Shown here piece by piece: positions 17,839 to 26,843 of a stretch of 36,691 nt of DNA (position 1 is the stretch's first letter; every line of letters starts with the position of its first letter). Source of the stretch: Candidatus Coatesiibacteriota bacterium (GTDB lineage: Bacteria > JAFGND01); the NCBI GenBank assembly GCA_016927185.1, contig JAFGND010000039.1, positions 1-36,691 of the forward strand, in the 5' to 3' direction. A program made the position numbers and the translations under genes. The notes beneath the pieces are model-generated. The model was not told the DNA's origin. It was given only the letters and a program-made list of their open reading frames with translations, and made no database searches.

Positions 17839-19464
17839 CTATTCCGCCTGTAAATTTTTTCCTTTAAATTCTTCCATTACTTTTTTCAATACTTCTTCTT
17901 CTTTAAAAAGTTTTTCTTGATTTTCTTCATTCTGAAGAGCAATTTTTTTTGCAATGCCTTCTTCTGTCAATATAATTTTGTAATCTGTGTTCATAAAATT
18001 AGAGAATAATTGCTCTAGTTTTTGCTTTCCTGTTTCTAACAACCAGTTTTTATCATGAAATTCAATAATGTCAAGATGCAATTTCTTATTATTTATTGAT
18101 ACTAAATGCGTATGATCTAAAGAAACAGATAATCTTATATCTTTCTTTATTGTATTAAGAAATTCAAGCCATAATATCTTTTCTTCCCCTGGTTTTATTA
18201 TTCTCTCTGTCTTTGTATTAATCTTGGGTTTTGAGATTTTTGGAGAAACAGGAAGATCATCTTGGATTATATTCTTTATAGTAATTTCAGGATTCTCCTT
18301 TATGATTTTTTTTTCTTCTGCTGGTAATCTTGGTCCTTCTGGTCTGTAACCTTTGTGGAGATAATCAAGAATATCCTGCAAATCAATTCCATCATCGAAA
18401 TGAATTATCTGGGAAATAGTTGATTCTAAGATAAGTTGAGGTTGGGGAGAAATATTTATTGTTCCAAGGCAATTAGTGAGAATCTTGGCAGTTCTGAGCA
18501 AGCTTGTCAAAGAAACTTGATCAGCTATTTTTAAAAAATCGTTTGTAAGTTCATCTGATTTTATACCAATTTTTTGACCAATTATACTCTGAATTGTTTC
18601 CAGTATATTGAGGGTAATAATCTGAGGAGAAATCCCATTTTCAGCTAAGTTATCAAGTTCTTCCTTTGCTTTCAGTAAATTACGAGTGAATATTGAGTTA
18701 ATAAGATTAAAGATCTTTTCATTTTGTATTAGTCCTAAAACAGAAATTACTATTTCAGCCGTTATTTTCTCAGAAGTTGATGAAGCAACTTGATCCAGAA
18801 GACTCTCAGCATCCCTTAACCCACCTTCTGCTTTCCTAGAGATAAGTTTTATAGCTTCTTCATCTATTTGAATATTTTCATGAATGCAGATTTCATTCAG
18901 TTTATTTGCCATTTCTTTAATAGGGATTTTCTTGAAATAAAACCTCTGACATCTACTGACAATAGTAGGAATTACTTTCTGTGCTTCAGTTGTCGCGAAA
19001 ATGAAGTTGATGTATCTTGGAGGTTCTTCAAGGGTTTTTAAAAGAGCATTGAATGCTTCTTTAGTAAGCATATGGATCTCATCTATTATATAGATTTTTC
19101 TTCTTGAATTAGTTGGTGGATAATTTACTATTTCTTTCAATTTTCTAATGTCATCAATACCTCTATTGCTTGCTCCATCAATTTCTATTACATCAAGACT
19201 TCTTCCTTCAGTTATTTCTATGCAGTTTTGACAAATACCACATGGATCAGGAATAGGATGATCAGAGCTCAGACAATTGAGTGCTTTAGCAAGAATTCTA
19301 GCTGTAGAGGTTTTTCCTGTTCCCCTGGGGCCGCAGAAAAGATAGGCGCTGGCAATCCTGGATTGATGGATTGCATTTATTAGGGTATTGGAGATATGCT
19401 CTTGACCTACTAAATCTTTGAAAGTCTGAGGTCTCCATTTCCTTGATAGTATTAAATATGTCAT
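17839..19464 (-). CDS. dnaX: DNA polymerase III subunit gamma/tau
   Basis: 541 residues. The AAA+ clamp-loader domain shows Walker A GPRGTGKT (45-52), a zinc module with C64, C75, C78 and C81, Walker B IIDEIHML (126-133), sensor-1 TTEAQKVIPT and the SRC box. It is followed by the three-helix domain III and a charged tau-like C-terminus (about 360-541). DnaX assembles the clamp loader that places the beta clamp on DNA. The ATG at 19464 has AAGGA upstream, only about 14 nt past the 3' end of the SRP RNA, so the mRNA is probably made by read-through from the tRNA/SRP RNA promoter. The usual downstream partners yaaK (ybaB) and recR are replaced here by the helicase-associated protein and dprA. 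Confidence 0.97.
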   Translation of the reverse strand: MTYLILSRKWRPQTFKDLVGQEHISNTLINAIHQSRIASAYLFCGPRGTGKTSTARILAKALNCLSSDHPIPDPCGICQNCIEITEGRSLDVIEIDGASNRGIDDIRKLKEIVNYPPTNSRRKIYIIDEIHMLTKEAFNALLKTLEEPPRYINFIFATTEAQKVIPTIVSRCQRFYFKKIPIKEMANKLNEICIHENIQIDEEAIKLISRKAEGGLRDAESLLDQVASSTSEKITAEIVISVLGLIQNEKIFNLINSIFTRNLLKAKEELDNLAENGISPQIITLNILETIQSIIGQKIGIKSDELTNDFLKIADQVSLTSLLRTAKILTNCLGTINISPQPQLILESTISQIIHFDDGIDLQDILDYLHKGYRPEGPRLPAEEKKIIKENPEITIKNIIQDDLPVSPKISKPKINTKTERIIKPGEEKILWLEFLNTIKKDIRLSVSLDHTHLVSINNKKLHLDIIEFHDKNWLLETGKQKLEQLFSNFMNTDYKIILTEEGIAKKIALQNEENQEKLFKEEEVLKKVMEEFKGKNLQAE

Positions 19465-19477
19465 TTTTTCCTTTATT

Positions 19478-19737
19478 AACCGTGCCCCCTGCTTCGATCT
19501 TTCCCTTGATCTAGTAAAGCTCCGTATGCGTTTCAGATTACCTGCGGCACATGTCGGTATCCACTTATCGCTGCTACCTTCCAGTCCTGACGAGGTTCGT
19601 AGCCCTTCATTGCGCAGGATCTTTCATACATACAGAGCCTTACTAGATCAAGGGAATTAAACCTCAACAGGGGATTTCAATCCCTTAAAGCGGATTTAGG
19701 GTTCAGGACACCGCTAACTTCCCATCTAGCACGGGCT
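19478..19737 (-). ncRNA. ffs: Signal recognition particle RNA, large bacterial type
   Basis: On the minus strand the transcript begins GCCCGTGCTAGATGGG with the Alu-domain phrases TTAGCGGTGTCCTGAACCC and AAATCCGCTTTAAGGG. It then forms a long helix-5 stem (arms around 19502-19530 and 19632-19660). The SRP domain IV core GTCAGGACTGGAAGGTAGCAGC-like segment lies at about 19570-19592, with the GGAA tetraloop. The 3' end GGGGGCACGG pairs with the 5' CCGTGC. The length of about 260 nt matches the Bacillus-type RNA with an Alu domain rather than the short 4.5S form. It lies between tRNA-Ala and dnaX. The ends are set by terminal base pairing and could be off by a few nucleotides. Confidence 0.95.
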
Positions 19738-19742
19738 ATTTT

Positions 19743-19815
19743 TGGAGATAAGCGGATTTGAACCGCTGACCTCTGCCTTGCGAAAGCAGCGCTCTACCAA
19801 CTGAGCTACATCCCC
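19743..19815 (-). tRNA. tRNA-Ala (anticodon CGC)
   Basis: A 73-nt cloverleaf reads GGGGATG in the acceptor arm, AGCTCAGTTGGTAGAGC in the D arm, an anticodon loop TTCGCAA (CGC), and a T arm with GGTTCAAATCC. The diagnostic G3:U70 pair is present, which confirms alanine identity. The discriminator is A and CCA is not encoded. It is 5 nt upstream of the SRP RNA and 10 nt downstream of tRNA-Ser, so all three probably come from one transcript. Confidence 0.97.
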
Positions 19816-19825
19816 TATTTTTTTA

Positions 19826-19910
19826 CGGAGAGCCAGGGATTCGAACCCTGGGTAGGAAATCCTACACATGATTTCCAATCATGCCCCTTAGACCACTCGG
19901 GAAGCTCTCC
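19826..19910 (-). tRNA. tRNA-Ser (anticodon GGA)
   Basis: An 85-nt cloverleaf: acceptor GGAGAGC pairing with GCTCTCC, anticodon loop TTGGAAA with GGA, and a long class II variable arm (GTGTAGGATTTCCTAC). The T arm is GGGTTCGAATCCC. The discriminator is G and CCA is not encoded. It is the first gene of the tRNA-Ser/tRNA-Ala/SRP RNA/dnaX cluster. A TTGACA lies about 57 nt upstream of its 5' end. Confidence 0.97.
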
Positions 19911-20240
19911 AATAAAACAATGGTAACCCAAAAAAACTATATCAAGCCTTAATAAATATGAATTTATGTCAAGTTTTTAGATTATCCTGAATAATATAGC
20001 CTCTATAAATGATAGAACAAATTGTGAGAGAGTGAAATCTAATTGTTATTCTGAAAAAACTCTGCAATCCTGCTGTTTGATTAAGCCTTTATTATGGAGC
20101 ACTAATTGTGTTTAGTATCCTTTTTGCTATCTTCTCTGAAGTTACGAAATAAATTAACTATGGGGCTTCAGAATATCTTGATATTGACATTATTTGTTTT
20201 AATAGAGGAATTGTCCCTATATGAATTCATGGAGGTTTGC
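19911..20240. other. Non-coding spacer between tRNA-Ser and the protease gene
   Basis: A 330-bp A+T-rich divergent spacer. It should hold the promoter for the tRNA/SRP RNA/dnaX cluster on the minus strand (TTGACA at 19967-19972) and one for the protease gene on the plus strand (TTGACA at 20184-20189). An in-frame upstream extension of the protease gene to 20106 is open but lacks a ribosome site and would bury the signal peptide. I see no other gene, repeat or RNA structure. Confidence 0.6.
20184..20208 (+). promoter_or_regulatory. Possible promoter of the protease gene
   Basis: TTGACA is followed 11 nt later by AATAGAGG, about 33-57 nt before the ATG at 20241. The -35 match is perfect, but the second box is too close and not TATAAT-like, so this is tentative. 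Confidence 0.25.
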
Positions 20241-22073
20241 ATGAAATATTGTTTATTGGTATTTCTACTATTTTCATTAAACCATCTTTCTTCAACGAGT
20301 GTAGATGAGATATTGAAAAACCACGAAGCATTTCTTGGGGGTAAATCAAAAATAGAAACTATAAGGACTATGGTAATAAAAGGTCGCATCAAACAAGGAG
20401 ATGCAGAGGGTAAGTTCACTACCTGGTATGTTGCTCCTGATAAATTACGTTCTGAGATTAATATAATGGGGTTGAATTTGGGAAGTCTTTATATTGGCAA
20501 AAACTATTACAAAATAGAAAAATCAGTTCTAACAAAACTCCAGGGTTCAGATCTTGCTAAAGCTATCACTGAGATGACTTTGACTAATTATTCCTATTTA
20601 AGACCCAATGAAAATGGAATAAAGACAGAATTAGGAAAATCAGAGAAAATTGATAATAAGGATGCTTTTCCTATAAAAATGATTATAAAAGACGGGAAGG
20701 AAATTGTCTTATATTTTACTGAAGAAGGTGAACTGGTAAGATCATTCATGCCAAAAGCGGAGATGGGTTATGATGTCATTAATGATTTTACGGATTACAG
20801 GGAAGTAAATGGTCTAAAAGTCTCTTACAAGAGTGAAACAACTGTTTTACCAATGGGGATGAAGATTTCCACTGTTATTGATACAGTTGAAGTGAATACA
20901 GAAGTTAATGTTAATCTCTTTTCTGAGAACATCGAAAAAACAGAAATACCATTCCCTGAGAATAAGACAGAAATAGAAATTCCATTTAGAATGATTATTG
21001 GAGGGATTTATATAGAAGTAGTCATAAGTAATTCTGAGAAGGTATTTTTCTTGCTTGATAGCGGGGCAGCAAGTACAGTTATTGATCTTTCTTTAGCTGA
21101 AAAATTGAAACTGAAAAAACTAGGTGAAATTCCTATTGGGGGAGGAGGAGGTCACAAGAAAGGATATAGAGTTGATGTACCATCCATAAAATTGCAGGAT
21201 TTAGATCTTGGAGAACAAAAGATAGTCGCAATGGATCTAGATGAACTGAGGAGGATTACAGGATCACCAATTATGGGAGTCATAGGTTATGATTTTTTAA
21301 AGGATTATCCCATAGAGATTAAATATTCTGAAAATAAAGTAGTAGTATTTAACCCCATGAATTTTAAATATAAAGGTAAAGGTATTTCATTACCAATAAT
21401 CCAATCCAACAATCTTATTTTTATAGAAGCATCCCTTGATGACATTAATGGAAAATTTCTTATAGATACAGGCAATAACAGTAGTCTTCTTATGAATCAG
21501 AATTTTCATAAAAATTACATAGAGAAATATAAGAAGCTACCAGTCAATTATCCAACAGGTATAATAGGGATAGGAGGACAGGAGGGTTCTCTTGTTTTAA
21601 CAAGGTTCAAGTATTTAAAAATTGGAAAATATTCTATAGATAAACCGCTAGGATTAATCTCAAAGCAAGGTTCAGAAAGTATTATTACAGCATCATCAGA
21701 TTTTGTAGGTAATATTGGTTATGGAATTTTATCAAGATTTGACATCCTTTTCGATTACAAGTATAATCTCATTTATCTTGAACCAAATTCATCTTTTTCC
21801 AGGCCATTCATTGCTAGTCTTACAGGAATAATGCTTGATTTCACTAAAGGATCTGATTTGAAAATAAAGACCATTGTAAAATTGTCCTCTGCAGAGAAAG
21901 CAGGATTAAAAGAAGGGGATATAATAATCTCCATAAATGACCAGCTTATAAATAGCAGAAATGAGTTTCAACAGGAATTAGAAAAATATAAGTCAGGTGA
22001 TGAAATTACGATAACTGTGAAAAGGGAAGGCAAGGAAGAAAAAATAAAGATTAAACTAAAAGATATACTTTAG
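20241..22073 (+). CDS. Exported LolA-like / retropepsin-type aspartyl protease / PDZ protein
   Basis: 610 residues from the ATG at 20241, which has GGAGG five to six nt upstream. A signal peptide (about 1-20) precedes an outer-membrane lipoprotein-sorting-like region (about 22-235; KIETIRTMVIKGRIKQG, TTWYVAPDKLRSEI). Two retropepsin-like halves follow, each with a catalytic Asp: D273 in FFLLDSGAAST and D409 in KFLIDTGNNSS. Glycine-rich flap-like segments occur after each (IPIGGGGGHKKG, GIIGIGGQEGS). A PDZ domain occupies about 527-607 (AEKAGLKEGDIIISINDQLI). It is probably a periplasmic or secreted protease in which both aspartates come from one chain. The substrate is unknown. It stands alone, with a 67-nt gap to grpE. 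Confidence 0.9.
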   Translation: MKYCLLVFLLFSLNHLSSTSVDEILKNHEAFLGGKSKIETIRTMVIKGRIKQGDAEGKFTTWYVAPDKLRSEINIMGLNLGSLYIGKNYYKIEKSVLTKLQGSDLAKAITEMTLTNYSYLRPNENGIKTELGKSEKIDNKDAFPIKMIIKDGKEIVLYFTEEGELVRSFMPKAEMGYDVINDFTDYREVNGLKVSYKSETTVLPMGMKISTVIDTVEVNTEVNVNLFSENIEKTEIPFPENKTEIEIPFRMIIGGIYIEVVISNSEKVFFLLDSGAASTVIDLSLAEKLKLKKLGEIPIGGGGGHKKGYRVDVPSIKLQDLDLGEQKIVAMDLDELRRITGSPIMGVIGYDFLKDYPIEIKYSENKVVVFNPMNFKYKGKGISLPIIQSNNLIFIEASLDDINGKFLIDTGNNSSLLMNQNFHKNYIEKYKKLPVNYPTGIIGIGGQEGSLVLTRFKYLKIGKYSIDKPLGLISKQGSESIITASSDFVGNIGYGILSRFDILFDYKYNLIYLEPNSSFSRPFIASLTGIMLDFTKGSDLKIKTIVKLSSAEKAGLKEGDIIISINDQLINSRNEFQQELEKYKSGDEITITVKREGKEEKIKIKLKDIL

Positions 22074-22140
22074 TATGTCATTTCTTGACTATTTTTATTT
22101 CTAATTTGGATTTGGTTTTGATTTCATAATGGAGGTTTAG

Positions 22141-23202
22141 ATGGTAAACAATGAATTGAATAATGAAGATAATGATATAGAAGAAGTACTTGAAGATAAT
22201 AATGAAAATAAGGAAGAGGATGAAAATATTGAAGAAGAAGATCAAGAATCTTTAGAATCTCAATTCATTGATACGCTTAACAATGAAGAATTCAATGATA
22301 TAAGAACAGATTTCCTTGAAGAACTAACCAAGACTACGAACTCCACTGAGATTGACAAGCAGCTTAATGAAAAGATAGGAAAAATGAGATTAAAAGAGGG
22401 TATAGACAGTAAAATGCTAGCTTTTAACTCAAGAATATCTCTTCAACAATCACTTCAACAGCAATTTAATGGTAATAATATTGCAAGATACTTATTCACG
22501 CTTGCAAGGATGCAGGGAAAGAACCTCGCTGATTTGTCCATAGAAGATATAGAAGAAATATTCAGAACAGCAAAAGAGGAAATTCCAAAAAATATCGCAA
22601 GAACAACTGATAGAATAATTGATACTGTATTGAAGCAGATGGAACAGGAATTAGAAAGAAAGAAGGAAATAGAGAGTTTAAGATCTGAAAATAAACGACT
22701 GCATGAAATACTGAAGAAATATGCAAACAGGATAAGACAATTGGAGAAGGATTTTCAGAATACAAAAACAAGGCACAAGAAATTAGAAGAAGACTATAGA
22801 AAAAATCAGATAGTCAAGGTATTTGAAGAGCTTATTCCTGTTTATGATCATTTCAAGTGTGCCTTAAATGAAATTAAAACAATTGAAGAAGATAGTGTAA
22901 TAAAAGGATTTAAACTGATAGCTCAAGAATTCATGCAGGGTTTGAATAAGTTAGGGCTTGAGAAGATCGAAACAGTTGGCTCAATATGTGATTATAATAA
23001 GCATGAAATAATGATGGCAGTAGAAGACAATGAACACCTTGATAATGAGATTCTTGAAGAATTCAAACCAGGATATATTTTTGAAGGGAAAGTAATCAGA
23101 CCAGCAGGAGTTAAAGTTGCTATTAGTAAATCAAGAAAGGAAAACAGTCCGGAAATAATCAATTCTGAAGACGATGAAGAAATTCAGATAATAGAGGAAT
23201 AA
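22141..23202 (+). CDS. grpE: GrpE nucleotide-exchange factor with long N-terminal extension
   Basis: 353 residues, against about 180-210 for a typical GrpE. The C-terminal part is canonical: a long coiled coil (about 172-222), a four-helix-bundle segment (VFEELIPVYDHFKCALNEI, 227-245), then the beta domain with HEIMMAVE, PGYIFEGKVIRPAGVKVAIS (310-329). The N-terminus begins with about 40 strongly acidic residues. A helical segment of about 100 residues follows (ARYLFTLARMQGKNLADLS and nearby) that ordinary GrpE lacks. GrpE releases ADP from DnaK. The ATG has GGAGG upstream. dnaK, dnaJ and hrcA are not in the window; the downstream genes are a Cys-rich small protein and leuS. Confidence 0.93.
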   Translation: MVNNELNNEDNDIEEVLEDNNENKEEDENIEEEDQESLESQFIDTLNNEEFNDIRTDFLEELTKTTNSTEIDKQLNEKIGKMRLKEGIDSKMLAFNSRISLQQSLQQQFNGNNIARYLFTLARMQGKNLADLSIEDIEEIFRTAKEEIPKNIARTTDRIIDTVLKQMEQELERKKEIESLRSENKRLHEILKKYANRIRQLEKDFQNTKTRHKKLEEDYRKNQIVKVFEELIPVYDHFKCALNEIKTIEEDSVIKGFKLIAQEFMQGLNKLGLEKIETVGSICDYNKHEIMMAVEDNEHLDNEILEEFKPGYIFEGKVIRPAGVKVAISKSRKENSPEIINSEDDEEIQIIEE

Positions 23203-23223
23203 GTAAATTCAGGAAGGAATATT

Positions 23224-23433
23224 ATGAGCAATGAAATAATTCATAATTATGACAGGAATACAAAGAAAGCAGACGCTCTATTTTGTCCCTTAATTAAAGA
23301 AAAATGCTTGCAGGAAGATTGTATGTGGTGGGTAACTGATTGGATGGAGAATAAATCTGCATATCAGCACCATTGTGCTATTCCATTGATAGCAGAGGGA
23401 TTGAATAATGAAGATTTATTGAAAAGTAAGTAG
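23224..23433 (+). CDS. Small Cys-rich protein, 69 aa
   Basis: A short acidic protein with four cysteines in the pattern C21-P...C28...C33-M-W-W...C51-A-I, plus His pairs at 49-50. The pattern suggests a metal site (Zn or Fe-S). I know of no assigned function. AGGAAGG precedes the ATG at a normal distance, the gap to grpE is 21 nt, and the leuS start follows 7 nt after its stop. These points support it as a real operon member despite its size. Confidence 0.82.
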   Translation: MSNEIIHNYDRNTKKADALFCPLIKEKCLQEDCMWWVTDWMENKSAYQHHCAIPLIAEGLNNEDLLKSK

Positions 23434-23440
23434 GTTTTTT

Positions 23441-25867
23441 GTGGAGAATTATGATTTTAAGAATATAGAAAAAAAGTGGCAGAAATACTGGAATGATAAT
23501 AAGATCAATAAGACTTATGAAGATAAATCTTATCCCGAAAAAAAGAAACATTATATTTTGGATATGTTTCCTTATCCATCTGGTGATGGTTTACATGTAG
23601 GACATCCCAAAGGTTATGTAGCATCTGATATTATAACAAGACGGATGAGAATGATGGGTTATAATGTACTTCATCCCATGGGCTTTGATTCCTTTGGTCT
23701 TCCTGCAGAAAACCATGCTTTAAAAACTGGCATTCATCCAAGGATTATTACTGAAAAAAATATAGAGAGATTTAAGAGTCAAATTCAATCTATTGGATTG
23801 TCGTATGATTGGGATAGACTAGTGATAACATGTATTCCTGAATATTACAAGTGGACACAATGGATTTTTATCCAGATGTTTAAAGATGGACTTGCATATG
23901 AAGACGATGTTCCTATAAATTGGTGTCCTTCATGTAAAACAGGACTTTCAAATGAGGAGGTTAAGGAAGGCACATGTGATAGATGTTCTTATCCAGTCAT
24001 TAAGCGCAAGATGAGACAATGGATGCTAAGGATAACCCAATATGCAGATAGATTATTGAATGGACTTGATAATCTGGATTGGCCTGAAGCAATTAAAATA
24101 ATGCAGAGAAACTGGATAGGAAAAAGTGAAGGTGCAGAAATAGAGTTTTCCATGGTTGGACATACTGAAAAAATAAAAGTTTATACAACAAGACCAGATA
24201 CTTTGTTTGGAGCAACTTACATAGTCCTTGCTCCAGAGCATCCATATATTGAAAAGATTACAGGTCCATCTCAATCAGTTGCTGTACAGGCTTATGTGTC
24301 AAATTCGATCAACAAAAATGAATTAGAAAGAACTGCACTAGCTAAAGAGAAAACTGGTGTTTTCACCGGAGCTTATGCAATAAATCCGGTTAATCAAGAG
24401 AAAATTCCAGTATGGATAGCTGACTATATAATGCTAAGTTATGGTACAGGAGCAATAATGGCTGTTCCCGCTCATGACGAAAGAGACTTCGAATTTGCCA
24501 AAAAATATGCTTTGCCTATAAGAGAAGTAGTAAGTCTAAATGGCATCCCATCTAGAAAAGCATTGAAATCAGCTTTTGTTGATAATGGAATTGCGGTGAA
24601 TTCAGGTGATTATGACGGGCAGAAAACAGAGGAATTCAAGCATAATATAATAGCATGGCTTGAGGAAAATAATGTTGGTAAATCTGTTACCCATTGCAAA
24701 TTAAGGGATTGGGTATTTTCCAGACAAAGATATTGGGGAGAACCAATCCCCCTTATACACTGTGAGAAATGCGGAGTTGTTGCAATTCCAGAAGAGGAAC
24801 TTCCTCTCAAATTGCCTGATATTGATGTTTATCAACCTGCAGATACAGGAGAATCTCCTTTATCTTTGATTACCGACTGGGTAAAAACAAAATGTCCTGT
24901 ATGCAAATCCGATGCAATAAGAGAGACAAACACTATGCCCCAATGGGCAGGTTCATGCTGGTATCATCTGCGTTATATTGATCCAAAGAATGAAAAAGCA
25001 TTTGCTGATTATGAAAAGCTAAAATATTGGGGTTCAGTAGATTATTATATTGGAGGTGCAGAACATGCAGTATTGCATTTATTGTACGCAAGATTCTGGC
25101 ATATGTTTCTATATGATAAGGGATTAGTACCTACAGAGGAACCTTACTTGAAACTGAGAAATCAGGGAATGGTTTTAGCTGAAGATGGAAGAAAGATGTC
25201 AAAATCATTCGGTAATGTTATTAATCCAGATGATGTAATTTCGGAGTATGGAGCAGATACATTAAGGCTATTCGAAATGTTTATGGGACCTCTTGATTCT
25301 ACAATGCCATGGTCTACAAAGGGCATTGTTGGATTGTATAGATTTATAGAAAGAGTATGGAGATTGCTTTTCAAGGAAATCACTGATGAAGAAATCCCTG
25401 ATGATTTAGAGAGGTTATTGCATAAAACTATAAAGGCTGTGGATAAGGGAATAGAAAGTCTTTCCTTCAATACTGCAATAAGTCAGATGATGGTATTTGT
25501 TAATGAAATTACAAACAGGGAAAGCATTCCAAAGAAATTAATGGAGGAGTTCATTCGTCTTCTTTCTCCTTTTGCACCTCATTTCTGTGAAGAAGCATGG
25601 GAGAAACTGGGAAACAAACCAAGTGTGTTGAGAGAGAAATGGCCTGAATATGATGAGTCTTTATGCAAGGATGAAGAATTGCTTATTGTTATTCAGATTA
25701 ATAATAAAATAAGAGCTAAAATAATGATACCAGCCGATTCATCAGAAGAGGAAATAAAGAAATCTGCTCTTAGTAATTTAACTATACAAAACTGGATAAA
25801 GAACAGGAAGATTGAAAAAGTAGTAATTGTGCAAGGAAAACTTGTGAATATTGTTCTTTCAAGATAA
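23441..25867 (+). CDS. leuS: Leucyl-tRNA synthetase
   Basis: 808 residues, slightly shorter than the E. coli enzyme. Class I signatures are present: the HIGH-type HVGH (52-55) in [16 protein letters not shown], and KMSKS beginning at residue 585 ([12 protein letters not shown]). The zinc module has the CPSC...CDRC pairs of [15 protein letters not shown]. The editing domain is intact, with [12 protein letters not shown] and [13 protein letters not shown], so misacylated tRNA should be cleared. The C-terminal anticodon-binding and short tail domains follow. The start is GTG at 23441, 7 nt after the Cys-rich gene, with GTAGG upstream. Confidence 0.97.
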   Translation: MENYDFKNIEKKWQKYWNDNKINKTYEDKSYPEKKKHYILDMFPYPSGDGLHVGHPKGYVASDIITRRMRMMGYNVLHPMGFDSFGLPAENHALKTGIHPRIITEKNIERFKSQIQSIGLSYDWDRLVITCIPEYYKWTQWIFIQMFKDGLAYEDDVPINWCPSCKTGLSNEEVKEGTCDRCSYPVIKRKMRQWMLRITQYADRLLNGLDNLDWPEAIKIMQRNWIGKSEGAEIEFSMVGHTEKIKVYTTRPDTLFGATYIVLAPEHPYIEKITGPSQSVAVQAYVSNSINKNELERTALAKEKTGVFTGAYAINPVNQEKIPVWIADYIMLSYGTGAIMAVPAHDERDFEFAKKYALPIREVVSLNGIPSRKALKSAFVDNGIAVNSGDYDGQKTEEFKHNIIAWLEENNVGKSVTHCKLRDWVFSRQRYWGEPIPLIHCEKCGVVAIPEEELPLKLPDIDVYQPADTGESPLSLITDWVKTKCPVCKSDAIRETNTMPQWAGSCWYHLRYIDPKNEKAFADYEKLKYWGSVDYYIGGAEHAVLHLLYARFWHMFLYDKGLVPTEEPYLKLRNQGMVLAEDGRKMSKSFGNVINPDDVISEYGADTLRLFEMFMGPLDSTMPWSTKGIVGLYRFIERVWRLLFKEITDEEIPDDLERLLHKTIKAVDKGIESLSFNTAISQMMVFVNEITNRESIPKKLMEEFIRLLSPFAPHFCEEAWEKLGNKPSVLREKWPEYDESLCKDEELLIVIQINNKIRAKIMIPADSSEEEIKKSALSNLTIQNWIKNRKIEKVVIVQGKLVNIVLSR

Positions 25868-25911
25868 TTGAGGAGTGTTATTAGAAGACTTGTAAGTTGA
25901 ATTGAAAATTC

Positions 25912-25937
25912 TTGACAAAAAAGGTTTATTAATAAAG
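25912..25937 (+). promoter_or_regulatory. Possible promoter upstream of the coiled-coil membrane protein
   Basis: A perfect TTGACA (25912-25917) is followed by an A/T-rich AATAAAG box at 25931, 37 nt or more before the ATG at 25974. The box spacing is not the usual 17 nt, so this is only a candidate. Confidence 0.25.
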
Positions 25938-25973
25938 CAGGAACGTAAATTTTAAGAAAAGAGGTATTTGTTT

Positions 25974-26843
25974 ATGCGGAAGACATTGACTAAATTGATA
26001 GCAGTTCTGATTATTCTGATAATAATAGTTCTCTATTTGCCTTTCAGTATTCATTCCAAAATTCCATCATTTACATTGATTTTCTTTGGTTTATCAAAAG
26101 ATATAGCAGGTATTCTGGATCCAGCTTATACAAAAGAAGTGAAAACATATGCAATTGATCAGGAAAGAGCTGGTTATCAGGAAAAACTTGATGATGTAAG
26201 CATGCAAATGACTAAAGCAAAAGAAAATCTCAAGAAATCTGAAGATGAACTATCGAAAACCAAAGGACTTCTTGCAGAAGAGAATAATGCCAAGGAAGAT
26301 CCAAAGATAAAGAACTGGAAGAAGATTCATGAACAGAAGATCCAGAATTTGACAACTGATATAAAGAAAGCTGAAGTCAGAATAGAACAGAATAAGAAAT
26401 CAATAGCAAGTCTCCAACCTGACGTAGATAAATACCAGAATTTTGTTAATGAAGCTAAGCAGAGATTTGATGAATTAAATAAAGTTACATTTGGAGATTC
26501 TATAGTTAACTGGATAGTTTTTATAGGAGTAGAACTTTGTGTTATCGGTTTTACGTTTATTCCTGGCTTCCTGCTATTTGCTATTGTTCATGCCCTGTTT
26601 AAAGATAATTTCTGGGGAGTACAATTTATTAAGTTCACAGTTGGGATTCCATTGATTGGATGGATAATGATGGACAGGATTAATAATGGGTTTTCAAATA
26701 TAGGAAATTTTCTCATCGTTTGTTTGATAAGTGCTGTAGTTTTTGCTCCATTCTGGTACCTTGATAAATTGACAAAAGAATATGTCAATAATACCAAGAA
26801 TGAGATAAAAAGAGATATCGATAAAGCTCTTGAAGCATTATAG
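25974..26843 (+). CDS. Membrane protein with periplasmic-type coiled coil, unknown function
   Basis: 289 residues from the ATG at 25974 (GAGG nine nt upstream; an in-frame TTG at 25968 is less likely). An N-terminal TM helix (KLIAVLIILIIIVLYLPFSI) is followed by a long hydrophilic coiled coil (about 55-165, rich in K/E/Q heptads). A C-terminal half then carries at least three hydrophobic segments (WIVFIGVELCVIGFTFIPGF, FLLFAIVHAL, NFLIVCLISAVVFAPFWYL). The topology suggests an inner-membrane protein with a coiled-coil domain on one side. I do not recognise the family. A strong terminator-like hairpin lies 30 nt after its stop, which suggests it ends a transcript. Confidence 0.83.
   Translation: MRKTLTKLIAVLIILIIIVLYLPFSIHSKIPSFTLIFFGLSKDIAGILDPAYTKEVKTYAIDQERAGYQEKLDDVSMQMTKAKENLKKSEDELSKTKGLLAEENNAKEDPKIKNWKKIHEQKIQNLTTDIKKAEVRIEQNKKSIASLQPDVDKYQNFVNEAKQRFDELNKVTFGDSIVNWIVFIGVELCVIGFTFIPGFLLFAIVHALFKDNFWGVQFIKFTVGIPLIGWIMMDRINNGFSNIGNFLIVCLISAVVFAPFWYLDKLTKEYVNNTKNEIKRDIDKALEAL

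Noticed and set aside
19502-19660. Long inverted repeat as a possible mobile-element end or terminator
   Set aside because: The two arms are helix 5 of the SRP RNA.
20106-20240. Upstream in-frame extension of the protease gene
   Set aside because: The ATG at 20241 has a strong GGAGG site and starts a clean signal peptide; the extension has no ribosome site and would bury it.
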